Shown here in pieces: positions 41,961 to 52,082 of a stretch of 64,000 bases of DNA. Within the stretch, counting starts at the first letter, position 1; the number at the start of each line of letters is the position of its first letter. The stretch lies in NCBI GenBank assembly GCA_012656075.1, contig JAAKBF010000168.1, positions 124,001 to 188,000 on the forward strand. The letters are read 5' to 3'. The translations under genes and the position numbers were made by a program. This stretch comes from Phytophthora hibernalis (lineage: Eukaryota > Oomycota > Peronosporomycetes > Peronosporales > Peronosporaceae). The notes under the pieces are model-generated. The model was not told the origin of the DNA and made no database searches. It saw nothing but the letters and a program-made list of their open reading frames with translations.

Positions 41961-42209
41961 AAGTCGGACAAGAAGAAGCCGCTGAGCGGGCGTCAACGCC
42001 AGAAGCTCGCGGTACGTGAACTGGGCCAGCTCAAGGCCGTGCAGACCCACGCGGGCTTTCAGAGCGACCCATTCGCGGCCATCCAGGCGCATCTGCAGAA
42101 CACGGTGGTTATCCGCGATGCCATTTTGCATGCACCCAATAATGTGCGTGACTGGATCAAACCGCACATCACCTTTGCTCAGGTGGCGCCGTCTATGAAG
42201 AGGCCGTAG
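41940..42209 (+). pseudogene. Lys-rich basic protein C-terminal fragment (possibly ribosome-biogenesis type)
   Basis: Plus-strand stretch 'KQKKKSDKKKPLSGRQRQKL' followed by 'AVRELGQLKAVQTHAGFQSD' and 'PFAAIQAHLQNTVV' looks like the conserved end of a small nucleolar-type basic protein (SLX9-like is my best guess, weak). Its 5' side starts inside the ABC fragment region and its 3' side abuts the dynein fragment in reverse. Confidence 0.35.
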
Positions 42210-42672
42210 ATGTAGACGCCTTCGCTCGGAGGTGCTCGCACCTACTCGGCGCGCTCGAATGACGTGACTCCCGTGTGGTAGACCACGTCGTCCAGCGACC
42301 ACTTGTCCGTCTTGGAGTGTTTGCTTGTGACCTCCTGCTTCATGGCTGTGAGCATGCCTTGCTGGTTGAAGAACCCCGTGAGCCAGAACGAGTTGGGGCG
42401 GCGCGTGTTGAGCCACGTGCGATTCTGTTCGTCACGCGAGATCAGCGACGAGAACCAGAGTCCCAGTGTGGGCAGAATCCACGAGAAACCGTCGCCCACG
42501 GACGTCCGCAGCTACGACGGCGGCACCTTGGCGTCCAAGATGGGTCCAGCCCAGCTCATCCGTCATGACAACTTCACCTCGGATGGCCATCTGCAGCGAC
42601 TGCAACATCGACCGCACTTTGGCGATCACGCGCTGCAGCCGCTGGATCTCCTGGAACAGGAAAATGTTGAGC
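42195..42672 (-). pseudogene. Dynein heavy chain C-terminal fragment
   Basis: Minus strand: 'NIFLFQEIQRLQRVIAKVRS', 'LQMAIRGEVVMTDEL', 'SFWLTGFFNQQGMLTAMKQE' and 'VYIYGLFIDGAT', the conserved C-terminal domain of axonemal dynein heavy chains. At least two frame changes; starts abruptly at 42,672 next to the dispersed repeat and ends before the normal C-terminus. Confidence 0.85.
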
Positions 42673-42674
42673 GG

Positions 42675-42994
42675 ATGGTAAGCTATTTTCGGGTGGCGGT
42701 TCATCCGACGAGGCCGTTTGCTTGTCAGTCGCATTTTTTGTCGGAGGGCGCACACGGCAAAGTTTCCGATGTACCTTCGCCCCCTGCCTTCTGCCCCGCT
42801 CACCTGCACTCCCTCCTTCTATCTTACAGGTGCGTTCCTGCAGCCCAACTGCCCACCCATCTTACAGCAGCGCGATCTACGCCACGCTCACTGGTGCATT
42901 CGACTCACAACGCACAGGTGCGTCTTAAATATACACTGAGCCGTAGGCATTTGCTCACGCTGCGCGTATCCGTCTGGTATGTGTAGACGAAAAC
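42675..42994 (-). repeat. Dispersed GC-rich repeat, copy 2
   Basis: Reverse-complement copy of 18,595-18,905, starting GATGGTAAGCTATTTTCGGG and ending near GTGTAGACG. It carries a polymorphic middle and a changed stop (TGT for TGA) of the ORF 3' end seen in copy 1. It is inserted directly beside the dynein fragment. Confidence 0.75.
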
Positions 42995-43129
42995 GACCGT
43001 GATGAAGACGAAGGGCAGTCAAAGGTTCACTTATCAGACGACGACTACTTGCCAAAACAAAGTTCACGGATCGCAGAAGAAGACTACTGTTGGCGCCAAA
43101 ACCCGAAATCTTGAGGGAGCGGGCTGTTG

Positions 43130-43503
43130 TTATGAAAATCTGTTGTTATGAAAAACTGGATGCGAATCGATTTCCGAGAGAACGAACTGAAAAGTCTGTT
43201 TCGACATGCGTGTTAGCTGGGGAAAGCTGTCGTCCGGCAGCCGCGCGTCGAGCAGACTGTCCAGCAACACGAAATCCTCGTCGTCTTCCGCATCAAGAGG
43301 GGCAGCAGCCACACTTACAATGTCATCTATGAGCTGCCGACTTGAAGGTAGCGGGAGCTGACGAAAACGTTCAGGGTAGACTAAAAAATGGTAACATATT
43401 TCATATCTGACCGCTACCAGATTTTGCCAGTACTCCTAACGTTACCATTTCTTCGTCCGAAAGTCCACCATAATTTTTGTACCATTTGCCAATTGTGACC
43501 CCC
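43130..43503 (-). mobile_element. Second copy of the GGGGGTCACAATTGG transposon 5' end
   Basis: Starts at 43503 (GGGGGTCACAATTGGC on the minus strand, flanked by TA) and is colinear with 14,887-15,150. It extends further into coding: 'LDAEDDEDFVLLDSLLDARL' and 'MSKQTFQFVLSEIDSHPVF', the N-terminal helical region of a DDE transposase-like protein. Truncated after about 60 codons. Confidence 0.65.
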
Positions 43504-43539
43504 TACCGGTATTTATACCGTGTTTATCGACCCGGACGA

Positions 43540-44657
43540 AGACATCGCTGCGGTGATAGAAAAACTCAGTGAACGTGATAACTATATGACGCCTGCTTCC
43601 GGCTTTACCTTGTTCTTACTTCTTCTACGTTCCCCTGACACTCAGGCCAAAGGGTTGAGTACAAGCAAGATGTCGAGAGGGCGAGCAAGGGGCACTTAGT
43701 GCTCATTATGGACTTTGCCCAAAACCTTCACACTGCCTCATACACCGGACACACTTCGGGGTGGTATTTCCTGTCACTGTGGAGCGTCTCGCTCTTCGGC
43801 GTGTACTCCGCTATCGACAAAATGCAACACCAGTACCTATAAGGCGAGCGCAAGGGTGGGAAAGGAGCGGACGAGGTGTGCAGCATGTTGGGTCACACGC
43901 TCGAATACTATGGCATGCTGCAAATGGCGTGGGAGGCCAATATCGCAGAGGGCGTGCAAAAGGCGAAATTGACAGTCTGGGCGGACAACGCGGGTGGACA
44001 AAACAAAAATTCCTACGTCATCTGGTTCCTGGTAATGCTGGTAAACTACAGCATTGTGGAGGAAGCAGAGTTAAAGTTCTTTCAAAAGGACACACAAAGA
44101 ATGTAGTGGACCGCGGCTTCGGCAACATAAAGCAGCACATCTCGCGCGTCTCGGTCTGGAACATGGCCACCCTTGCAGATGCGGTCGCCGCAGCCAACAG
44201 TTCCAGTCGCACGGTGAACTTGGATATGGAAGACAAGTCGTTCCATCGCTTCAAGGACTTTCTCACGCCGACATACAAGAAAATCAAGGGCATTCAGAAG
44301 TACCAGCTCTTTCGAACGACGCGAAAGCATCCCGGCGTCATTGAGTGTCACCGCCGCCCCACTAGCGAGCCTACCAAAGTTACCGTTTCTAGCGCTCCGC
44401 TTCACACGCTGAGCGATTTCAAGACGCTATGGGTAAGCATCCCTAGCGCGACAGACAGCGAGCTTAACCCGGAAAAGATGGTCGACATGAACGCCAAGAT
44501 CAAGCCCTACGTCCCCAAAGAATTCATCAACGACGACCTTTACGCGGCGATGATGGAGAAGACTGTCGATATCAAGAAGAAGCCTCGAGAGCGCGCGGCG
44601 GCACGTATCGCAGGGGAGACCGCTGTGAACGATGACGGCAAGGTCGCTGAAGTCTAA
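43540..44657 (+). pseudogene. DDE-type transposase relic ('DNAGGQNKN' / 'GHTKNVVDRGFG')
   Basis: The core reads 'WADNAGGQNKNSYVIWFL' and, one frame on, 'KGHTKNVVDRGFGNIKQHIS', a D-N-x(2)-GQNKN ... GHT-x(4)-DR-x-FG arrangement shared by a large eukaryotic DDE transposase group (DUF7869-like). The C-terminal ~200 residues are intact to the stop at 44655-44657 with a basic end. A frame change near 44,090 (and others before 43,876) indicates decay. The start is not located. Confidence 0.65.
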
Positions 44658-45168
44658 TGAGGTATCACTATTATAGTGATACTTTCGAAGTACGAGGCAG
44701 ATACTTAGTGATACTTTCGAATGAAGCCAAATCGCGAAATATTTGCAACAGCCAGCTTGTGTTTGATGTTTGACAATGTTTCGATGTGTTTGAAGGGGCG
44801 CGGACAGAATCATTCAAAAGAGCATCGTTTTTAGAATCTAAAACACGAAAAAATTGTTTTTGTCAGAGGCGTCTCGCGCCGCCGTCCACAACGTTTTTGG
44901 TATTTGACTTTTCGGGGCTACATTTTGATGCCTTCAAGACCACTACAACGTCGTATAGCTCGCTTGAATTTGAGGTTTAATTAATCGATAATGAATGATT
45001 AGCAACCCTTTGTCAAACAGGGTCTGGACCTGGTCTTTGGGGTGAAGAACGAGCCAGATGTCCTGGCGCCGACAACTGACTTTAGAATTTTGTCCAATGG
45101 CAGAGCTGCATTGGGGAATTTGTACGAGAGATCGCACAACCCAAGACAGCCAACCACTCACACCTGCA
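44658..45168. other. 3' flank of transposase relic / leader of SET gene
   Basis: No gene. Contains a short direct repeat TAGTGATACTTTCGAA (about 44,674-44,721) and an AT-rich stretch TTAATTAATCGATAATGAATGATTA near 44,980. Confidence 0.4.
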
Positions 45169-46864
45169 ATGTTGGCGACCGAGATTCCACCCGAGGAGCT
45201 GCGCGCTGGAGACGTCGTGGAGTACTACAGCATGGCCTTCGTGTGTGGAGACAAACGCGGACACCGCAGGGCCACAGTTCTCAAAGTTGACCACGACGCT
45301 GACGCCGACTAGCCGGTCAGGGTGGACACTGGAGAAATGCTCCTTCTGTCAACTGGGTGAAGCGCATTCGAGACGCAGAAACTGGTGCATGCACGAGTGG
45401 CTTCTGGTGGAGAAAGCTGAGGACTTTTACTTTCGTCAAGAGCGAAGTTAGCGCGCCTACAAATGCTGACCGTCTCAATGCAAGCCTGCGGAACTTTGTC
45501 GCAGACAGCATGCGAGCTGTGCGAGACAATGGACAGCAGTACAGCTCGGACGAGTCGTCTAATGACGAAAGTAGCAGTACCAACGAAGGCAATGGAAGTG
45601 AAGTCGCCCCCAAGCGAGCCGTCCCTGCGTCTGGCACAGTACCCGCTGCCGCAGATACGTGTTCCGGTGGTAGCAGCAGCCCTCCAGCTCCTGATGGTAG
45701 CAGTAGCCCTCCAGCTCCTGGTGGTATCCAGCTCCTGCTGATGTTGCTGATGCATTTTTTGAAGTTGAGTCCTATGCGCAGCAACGCAAACGTCGACACC
45801 TACCAAAGCAACGCGTCCATGGCTATCGCGTGAAGAAATCCCGGAAACGCCGCTATCAGAAGAGAAGAAAACCGGTTCGTGACTCGAAAAACGTTCGATA
45901 CGGTCGGTCAGGGTTAGCTTCATTTGCTGCACAATACCTATCGCTACCGGGGGTACAAGAAGCACTGCAAGAACGCCGCGAACGTCGTGTGCAGGAACAG
46001 CGTTTTTCTCAAATTGATCGAGCGCTCCACCTGCAAATGAATTTGAGATTATCCCCAGTGGAGATCCCGAGCAGATAACGCATATCGCTGCTGAAGTTTC
46101 CACGTAGCCCAGCCCTCCCTCCGACACCGACCAGGTTCCAAGTGCGTCCCAGTATTTTGAACCGCCAGCCGAGAAATTTCCGTCCATTCCGTGGCCTGCG
46201 AGTGTTAAGCGAATCTTTCAGACTCCCAATCCGCACAAAGTTTCGTTCCCGGATGCAGGAAGCTTGGGATGGATGTGTGTGTGCGCTGAAGAATGTGACC
46301 GTGATGCCTACTATAATGCCTCGTCAGGCGTTTACTGTACTCCTCGAACATGCAGAATTTGGAAAGTATATGGAACAACCTGTACAAATAGCATGAGAGA
46401 AGTGCCTGGTCTGAGGTTGTGCAGTGGTGCAGTGGTGCTGTAGGCGCTGGTGTTTGTGCTACAATGCCGATCGAGGTGTTGGGGAGTACTGCGGTGTCCT
46501 CTGTCCGTACGATGGCATCAACGGCGCAGTAGCGTCAGTCGGTGAGTGTGAGGGCAGCGCTTGTATGGCTCGCTTAAAGCAAAACAGTGGATACACGTTT
46601 CTATTGGATCACAAGTCAGAGAATGGAAAGTTCGTCAACATTGAGCCTATAAAGGCGGGTTCAATTACACGATTCACTAACCACTCCTGCGTGCCGAACT
46701 GTCGCTTTATCGAATTGCGCCACCGCCATCGAGTGAGGATTGCAGTTGTAGCTTTGACGCACATCAAGACAATGACTGAATTTACTGTCGACTACGACCT
46801 CGAAGTGTGGTTCCCATGCATTTGCGGCACGGATCAGTGTCGATATAAGAAGAAGACAGACTAG
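45169..46864 (+). pseudogene. SET-domain histone-lysine methyltransferase gene, frame-broken
   Basis: ATG 45169 opens 'MLATEIPPEELRAGDVVEYY', a chromo/Tudor-like start. Low-complexity and basic parts follow ('KKSRKRRYQKRRKPVRDSKN'). A pre-SET/AWS cysteine cluster 'MCVCAEECDRDAYYNA' ... 'YCTPRTCRIWKVYGTTC' comes next, then a SET core 'ARLKQNSGYTFLLDHKSE' with 'ITRFTNHSCVPNCRFIEL' (NHSC-x-PN) and 'EFTVDYDLEVWFPCICG..QC' as post-SET. The catalytic motifs are all present. At least four frame changes separate the pieces, so it is either a pseudogene or indel-damaged. It sits between transposon relics, suggesting it travelled with a repeat. Confidence 0.65.
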
Positions 46865-47307
46865 AGGCCGACCAAGACTTCACGTTCATGGTGCTGGGCA
46901 TTTTCCGCGTTTTCACAAGATTCCACGTCTCTCTAGACAACCGTACCCAAACTGACGTTGTCGTCCAGCTCAAATTGCTGGTGCCGCGCGCATTTAGATC
47001 AGTACATGCACAAATCCACCGATCACAGTTGTGCAGTCGAGGTAGGAGATGACACTGACACTCTATTCAGAACGCTACCGATTAATTTGAGAATGCTGGC
47101 CTCAATTGGAAGGTTTCCTTTCTTCGATCAGCTTTCACAGCATCTTGCAAGTGCACATGGGTTATCATATCTATCTGAACGCCAACGACGGCGATGCTGG
47201 ACTATTGGTTGGTGGGCGGTTTCCGAGCAGGAAAAGTATTCCCTAACTCCGTCGCCACTGTTTCTGCATTGAGTGACAACCAGTTCAGTGATTTGCCACG
47301 CGCGGTT
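46865..47307. other. Coding-like relic, unrecognised
   Basis: Plus-strand stretch ('LRMLASIGRFPFFDQLSQHL', then in the next frame 'FPNSVATVSALSDNQFSDLP') looks like a decayed protein of a repeated oomycete family, but I cannot name it. It ends against the 3' end of Crypton 2. Confidence 0.35.
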
Positions 47308-48042
47308 CTAAGGGCCTCCACGCGCTACTGCGATGACTATAGCATCTGGCCTCTCATAGGAATTGGTTCCTAGCACTGACTCTGCTGTCGCCGATACAAG
47401 GTCAATGATTTTCCGACGTCGATTGAAGAATCTTCGCTCTCCGTCGCTGCACCATTTAGCTCCGAATTGCTCTTCTAAGGTCTTCACTGATCGGCCACCT
47501 GGAAGACCATGCTCCCACTTGATCCACAAATCACGCACAGTGAGAATGTTGCGACTGCATTACGCCTTCATGTCTTGTACTGTTTGAAGTTCAATCTACG
47601 ACTGGTGGCAATGGACATGTGGTTGTTGGTGTTGCAGTTCCATCTCCGCGAACTATCTTCACCTGTAGTAAAGCTGCTCCGTCAGTAAATGGAGACAACA
47701 CTTTAACAACGTCGGCTAAGTTTCCCTCGACGGCAACCAGGCTATTTCGAATTCCCTCCACTGACATTTTCAGATCCTGGTGCACACCATCCAACTTTGC
47801 TTTGAGGATCGGCATAGCTTTCTCAAGCTGCCGCTCCGTCGGATCGACTAAAGTACCAAGCAACACATTCGAATCGGTCTTGAATTTGGAAAATTCTTCA
47901 GACTGAAAAAGGGATGGCTCCAAAGGGGTGGCTAGGTTGCTCATTTTGTAGTCTAACTGCATCCTGCAAAATCACTGTTCGCAGATAAAGCAGCAATTCG
48001 AGGAATCCACCTCCCGCTATAGATTGTTCGCACTCCCCAGTA

Positions 48043-48050
48043 GCAAATTT
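48043..48050 (+). repeat. Target-site duplication, left (GCAAATTT)
   Basis: 8-bp GCAAATTT directly before the left TIR (48,051), identical to 50,481-50,488. Confidence 0.85.
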
Positions 48051-48103
48051 GGGACTGGCTAAGGAGGGCCATTTGCGGGCAAGGTCATTTTCATAGACAG
48101 GCA
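48051..48103 (+). repeat. Left terminal inverted repeat
   Basis: GGGACTGGCTAAGGAGG... through CATAGACAGGCA; matches the reverse complement of 50,428-50,480 with two mismatches (positions 7 and 35). Confidence 0.9.
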
Positions 48104-48381
48104 GTAAAATCGACAATTGTACAAACGGCACCACCCGTTCCCGTCCCATTATGCCGTTCCCGCTACAGTCGAAGTCTTGTCTAAGCCTGAATTTGGAGGC
48201 TACAGACCCCCACATCTTTTAAAACTGAATGATTGGTGGTGGATTTACGGGATAGCTATTCTCGTGGCATTTCTATCACGCTCAACCACTCTCAACTTTT
48301 GTTCTCAGCTGGCCACACTCGCATTTGAGCCCAACACCGCAAACTACCAGCACCTTCACCTCTCAACTTCTCATTCTCAGT

Positions 48382-49105
48382 ATGGAAGACCACACCAGCA
48401 TCTCCGAGTTCGACTCTGCGTCGCTGTCAGCGGAATTTACGATCCCCTCCTCCGGCGAAAGCGTATCCGTCAGAGGACGAGGCTCTTGCTTCTCTCCATC
48501 ATTGGACGAGAGAGCATAACTTCAACCTAACAAAACGTCGAGCTTTCTACACTGACGACTCGAAGACTACTGTTTGGAAACGAGGCTTAGAGTGTGACCG
48601 CTCTGGCGCGCTGAAGCAAACACAACACCTCGCCAGCCAGGACCGCGTGCGCATTATGCGTGGCTCCAAGAGAATGGGATGCAAGATGAAGATCGTCGCC
48701 AGGGCAGTTTCCAAGGACGACCCTCACGGCCCATGGGAAGTTGTCCACACGCGCAACGGTAGTGCTTTCCACAACCACCCGGCGTCAGAGGACGCTCGCG
48801 TCCATGCGTGCCATCGTCATCGTGCGGCGGTAAAGATGACGTTCGGGACGAGTGATTCCGTGCAAGCCTTGGTTGAGGCACAGACTGCTGCGGGCGTGTC
48901 TGTGGCGAGGATCCGCGCTACGCTTATCCAAGCCGACCCAAACTCGTTCGTCACGCCGAAGGACATTGCCAACACGAAGAACGCAGTCCGGCGCAGGGAG
49001 ATATCTACCCAAACTGTGATGGAAGCCCTGTTCGCCAGTCTCACGAGTCGTGGATTCTTTTTCCGCTACTCGATCAACCAGGCTGCGCAAGAGCTAGCGA
49101 GTTGA
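48382..49105 (+). pseudogene. FAR1/MULE transposase N-terminal part
   Basis: ATG 48382 ('MEDHTSISEFDS'); after a frame change near 48,490 the FAR1 zinc-binding domain reads 'REHNFNLTKRRAFYTDDSK', 'ECDRSGALKQTQ', 'RGSKRMGCKMKIVAR' and 'FHNHPASEDARVHACHRHR', giving the C...C...H-x-H pattern. A helical region follows ('SVARIRATLIQADPNSFVT'). Translation ends at 49105 before the MULE DDE domain, which is absent. Family knowledge: FAR1-type domains bind DNA and occur at the N-terminus of MULE transposases. Confidence 0.75.
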
Positions 49106-49420
49106 TCTGAACCACCCCGCAACCCCTCCATCGGTACCGGCGAACATCTCCTCCGCCAATATAGTTGTGCTACCACCGGCAAGCGAGGTGCTTTCGTCAA
49201 ATAACCCTGAAAGTCTAGCCTTCCAAGAACGCTTTGCTCCTCCTCGGGCGTGGGGATACGCTGGTTGGAGAGTTTAGAAACTTAGTATGCGTCATTTCGT
49301 AGTCTTCAATCAAATATACATAATCTGATTTCAACTTCAACATCAACATTGATCATTTAGGTGTCCAACCGTATTTTTATCTTTGATTATGACTAATCTC
49401 TGCTTGGCCTTCTACGCAAG

Positions 49421-50030
49421 CTACATCTTATGCGGGCACGAAATATGTGTTCGATAGGAGCTGCGGTTAGTGTACCCGCGTTCGCAGACACAGCACACCA
49501 GCTTTCCTACTGGTAGTGGATCGTTTTCACGCTTTCGTTTCTCCTTGTTCTTGCCACTGCTTGGATTCTTGACGCAAAGCCAGCGGTGCTTGCGCATCTT
49601 GTCGCTCTCATACATCTTGAGACCGCAGAACTGACAGTCGTACGTCTTAAAGAGCACGCTAGACACAACGTCCGGTTCCCAGCGCATGCCCTCAAACGCG
49701 AGGTAGCAATGTATGCGATGGTTGATGGCGTCGTAGGCGACACCGTTGTGAATCAAATCACCTCGAAAGATAACACAAAATCCGACTGGGATCTTCACCA
49801 CCCGAGCCTCGGAGTCGTTCCTTGACTCAAAGCAACCACTGAATACCTTCAGGTGCGTGTTCTCTTGGAAGGCGAATATCATGCTGGCTAGAATACGCCC
49901 TTTGCGAGCCTGGGCCTTGAGAACCCCGGCGGATAATCTTGATGCGGCTCCTGCTCTCTACCGCCTGGAAGTGATCGCATGTAAGAGAATTCACGAGGAA
50001 TCCATGCCGAGTTGATGCAGTTTGTGCTGT
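49421..50030 (-). CDS. 2OG-Fe(II) dioxygenase-like protein with C-terminal zinc fingers
   Basis: The minus-strand product has 'MRSLPGGREQEPHQDYPPG' with the iron-binding H-x-D. After one frame change at a GGGG run (about 49,927) it continues 'RILASMIFAFQENTHLKVFS', 'VPVGFCVIFRGDLIHNG'-like core (actual 'IPVGFCVIFRGDLIHNG') and 'HRIHCYLAFEG', supplying the distal His. The C-terminus carries 'CQFCGLKMYESDKMRKHRWL' and 'CCVCERGYTNRSSYRTHI', two C2H2-type fingers, ending in a basic tail. H-x-D...H is the facial triad of 2OG oxygenases (AlkB, TET/JBP, prolyl hydroxylases). Its place inside a transposon with zinc fingers suggests a nucleic-acid or chromatin substrate (inference). The start codon is not certain. 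Confidence 0.6.
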
Positions 50031-50427
50031 CGAGAAGCGCGCGTTGCAGTTCTGCAACAGCACCAGACGCCGTGACCCTAGATTAGGCTCGGAACTCGTC
50101 GTCTTCGTTACCGCCAACCTTCTCGAAGACAGACTTGTAGGTCATAGACTTTGCCTCATTGAGCAGGGATGTAATTATGCTGTCGGATAGACCCAGGTCA
50201 AGCACCTGGTAGCCCCGAGGGGAAGACTGCTTATCGGGTTGGACGCCATTTCGAAAGTGAAGCGGGAACGCTACCTTGGGACGGGAACGTTTCCAAACAT
50301 GTAGGTTTTTGTATGGGCCTCCGTAGCGGGAACGGCATTCTGGGACGGGAACGCCCAGATTTGATATTGAATTTTGTATGCTGACGTATTATGGTGGTCA
50401 GAACAAGTCGTCTCTATGCTGAATTGG

Positions 50428-50480
50428 TGCCTGTCTATGAAAATGGCCTTGCCCGCAAATGGCCCTCCTTAGCTAGTCCC
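50428..50480 (-). repeat. Right terminal inverted repeat
   Basis: Inverse of the left TIR, ending ...CTAGTCCC at 50,480, directly followed by GCAAATTT. Confidence 0.9.
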
Positions 50481-50488
50481 GCAAATTT
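50481..50488 (+). repeat. Target-site duplication, right (GCAAATTT)
   Basis: 8-bp copy identical to 48,043-48,050; lies in the Crypton coding sequence. Confidence 0.85.
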
Positions 50489-52082
50489 CGACTGCCAGCT
50501 TTCAACAGCCGGGAAGATTTGCTGTTGCAGCGTCTGTGGAGGCTCGACGGATGCTCGGGGAAGAAAAAGGCTACCACGGCTGGGTTCGAAGCCTGCCAGT
50601 GTCCTCATTGCTTCTCGAGGCAATGATGTTAGGTAGCATTTTTCCATCGCTTGATTATTCCACCTCCCCAGGCGCCTGATTTGAGCCTCACTTGCACCAC
50701 CAAGGTCGGCCATTCTCGCACCAGATCCTCTGCCAACATGAGTTTTCGCCCGACTTTGCAAACCGATGTGCTGAAGTGCCCCAGCTATTGCGTCACGGTG
50801 AACCTTGTAGGACATTTTTTGGTTGAGTTCTTTCCCGTTTTTAGAAGTTTGATAGGATACCAACGTTCGGAAGGAAAAATCCGGAAATGACTCGAGCTCA
50901 ACATGCCAGCGATAGAACAGATAAAAACCGAGGAGACCATGCGGGTATATTGTTTCTCATGCAAGCACCAACTTCGATCCGCCCTACCTGGTTCGTTTTA
51001 CCTTGACGCGTGACCATTACCAGTGCACGACTAGGCGAGTACCCCTCATTTTCAAGGCACACAGAGTGTAAATCCGCTAGCTCCATCTTGCGGGCTGATT
51101 CACCACGCATTAGAGAAAAATGAGAGAGTAAAAACGCCAGCAAATTCCTCCTACTCGTCCCCACATCGCGGCGTGCAGCCAAGAAGAAATGAGATATCTT
51201 TTCTAACTACTCCGTCGTGGTATAACCGTCCAGCATCGTGTCAGAACCTCTGTCTGCAAAATTACTTCGCCGACGGGCATCTTCTTCGTACTCTGTGACC
51301 TTGAGAAGAGCGGAAACGGCTTCGTCGCGAGGCGAGGGATAATTATTGATCTTTAATTGCTTCTGTTGACACCATAAATCAACCATCGCAATGACATAGC
51401 TGTTGACTGTAGACCGCCCAATTGTCTCCGCTCGACGTCCGTTACCTTTACGTCGTTTTTGCGGCCAATAACACACTCTTCCAGACAGAGGTGTAGTTTG
51501 GTACCCGTGACTGTGTATCGTGAGAGAGCATTGAATGACGGGCCTTTGTTGTCGCACCACTGTGTGAACTCGCTCTGCTTGTTCTTGTACGCTCGTGATG
51601 TGTTCTTGGGACGAATATTGGATGCCTTGGCGTACGTTCGAAGTCGGGATTCCTCCAGCTCCACGTTCATACGCGATTCATCCGTCATTCTGAGGTGTAG
51701 TTCACTGTCACGAGAGGTAGTCGACGGACCGTGCCGTATGTGTTCGTCGTGGTCCTGGTGCTGGAAGATCGAATGCGAACTCACATGTCAGCCCGACCTC
51801 TCCGTTTCTATTTTTATTTTACACGCAAGTCTCGTCGTTCAATAACTCTGTTATTAGCATGTAAACCAATGAAGGGACAGATAATCCCGTTTATGCTCGA
51901 CTTTCTTAGGTCCTGCTAAAGACCCGGACCGGTCCTCGGTGTTGATAATGATACTTTTGAAAAAGGGCCCTCATATATCAGCGAGACCGTATTAACGAGT
52001 TGGTGCGAAATCAACATGTATTTACCGGTAACTGCATGTAGGAGTATGTATGTATGGATACGTCTCACCTGGAGCCTTCAAC

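Larger units (their letters stand above)
48051..50480 (+). mobile_element. 2,430-bp MULE-like TIR element carrying FAR1-type and 2OG-dioxygenase genes
   Basis: Bounded by 53-bp terminal inverted repeats (48,051-48,103 and 50,428-50,480) starting GGGACT and differing at two positions, and by an 8-bp direct duplication GCAAATTT. Contains a plus-strand FAR1-domain transposase N-terminus (48,382-49,105) and a convergent minus-strand 2OG-Fe(II) oxygenase (49,421-50,030). Full transposase catalytic residues are missing, so it is non-autonomous. An 8-bp TSD fits MULE (8-11) and also hAT (8); the FAR1 protein favours MULE. Confidence 0.85.
47308..51784 (-). mobile_element. Crypton element 2 (tyrosine recombinase + GCR1_C-like end), split by an insertion
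   Basis: Minus-strand gene. N-terminal part 50,481-51,784: core-binding region 'IRPKNTSRAYKNKQSEFTQW', catalytic Arg in 'FSLMRGESARKMELADL', H-x-x-R in 'KTHVGRGSGARMADLGG' and Tyr in 'MEKCYLTSLPREAM'. C-terminal part 47,308-48,050: 'GGGFLELLLYLRTVILQDAV' and 'LWIKWEHGLPGGRSVKTLEE', resembling the GCR1_C DNA-binding domain found at the end of many Cryptons. The two parts are separated by the TIR element 48,051-50,480. Dropping that element and one GCAAATTT copy joins 'VESWQSKF' to 'ATGECEQSI' in frame. Other frame changes near 50,890-51,200 and 51,400-51,450 suggest decay or indels. Confidence 0.8.

Noticed and set aside
42303..42986. 227-aa plus-strand ORF
   Set aside because: Runs antisense through the dynein fragment and then through the dispersed repeat; not a biological unit.
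48117..48530. 137-aa plus-strand ORF with a hydrophobic stretch
   Set aside because: Begins inside the TIR region and is out of frame with the FAR1 domain; no family seen.
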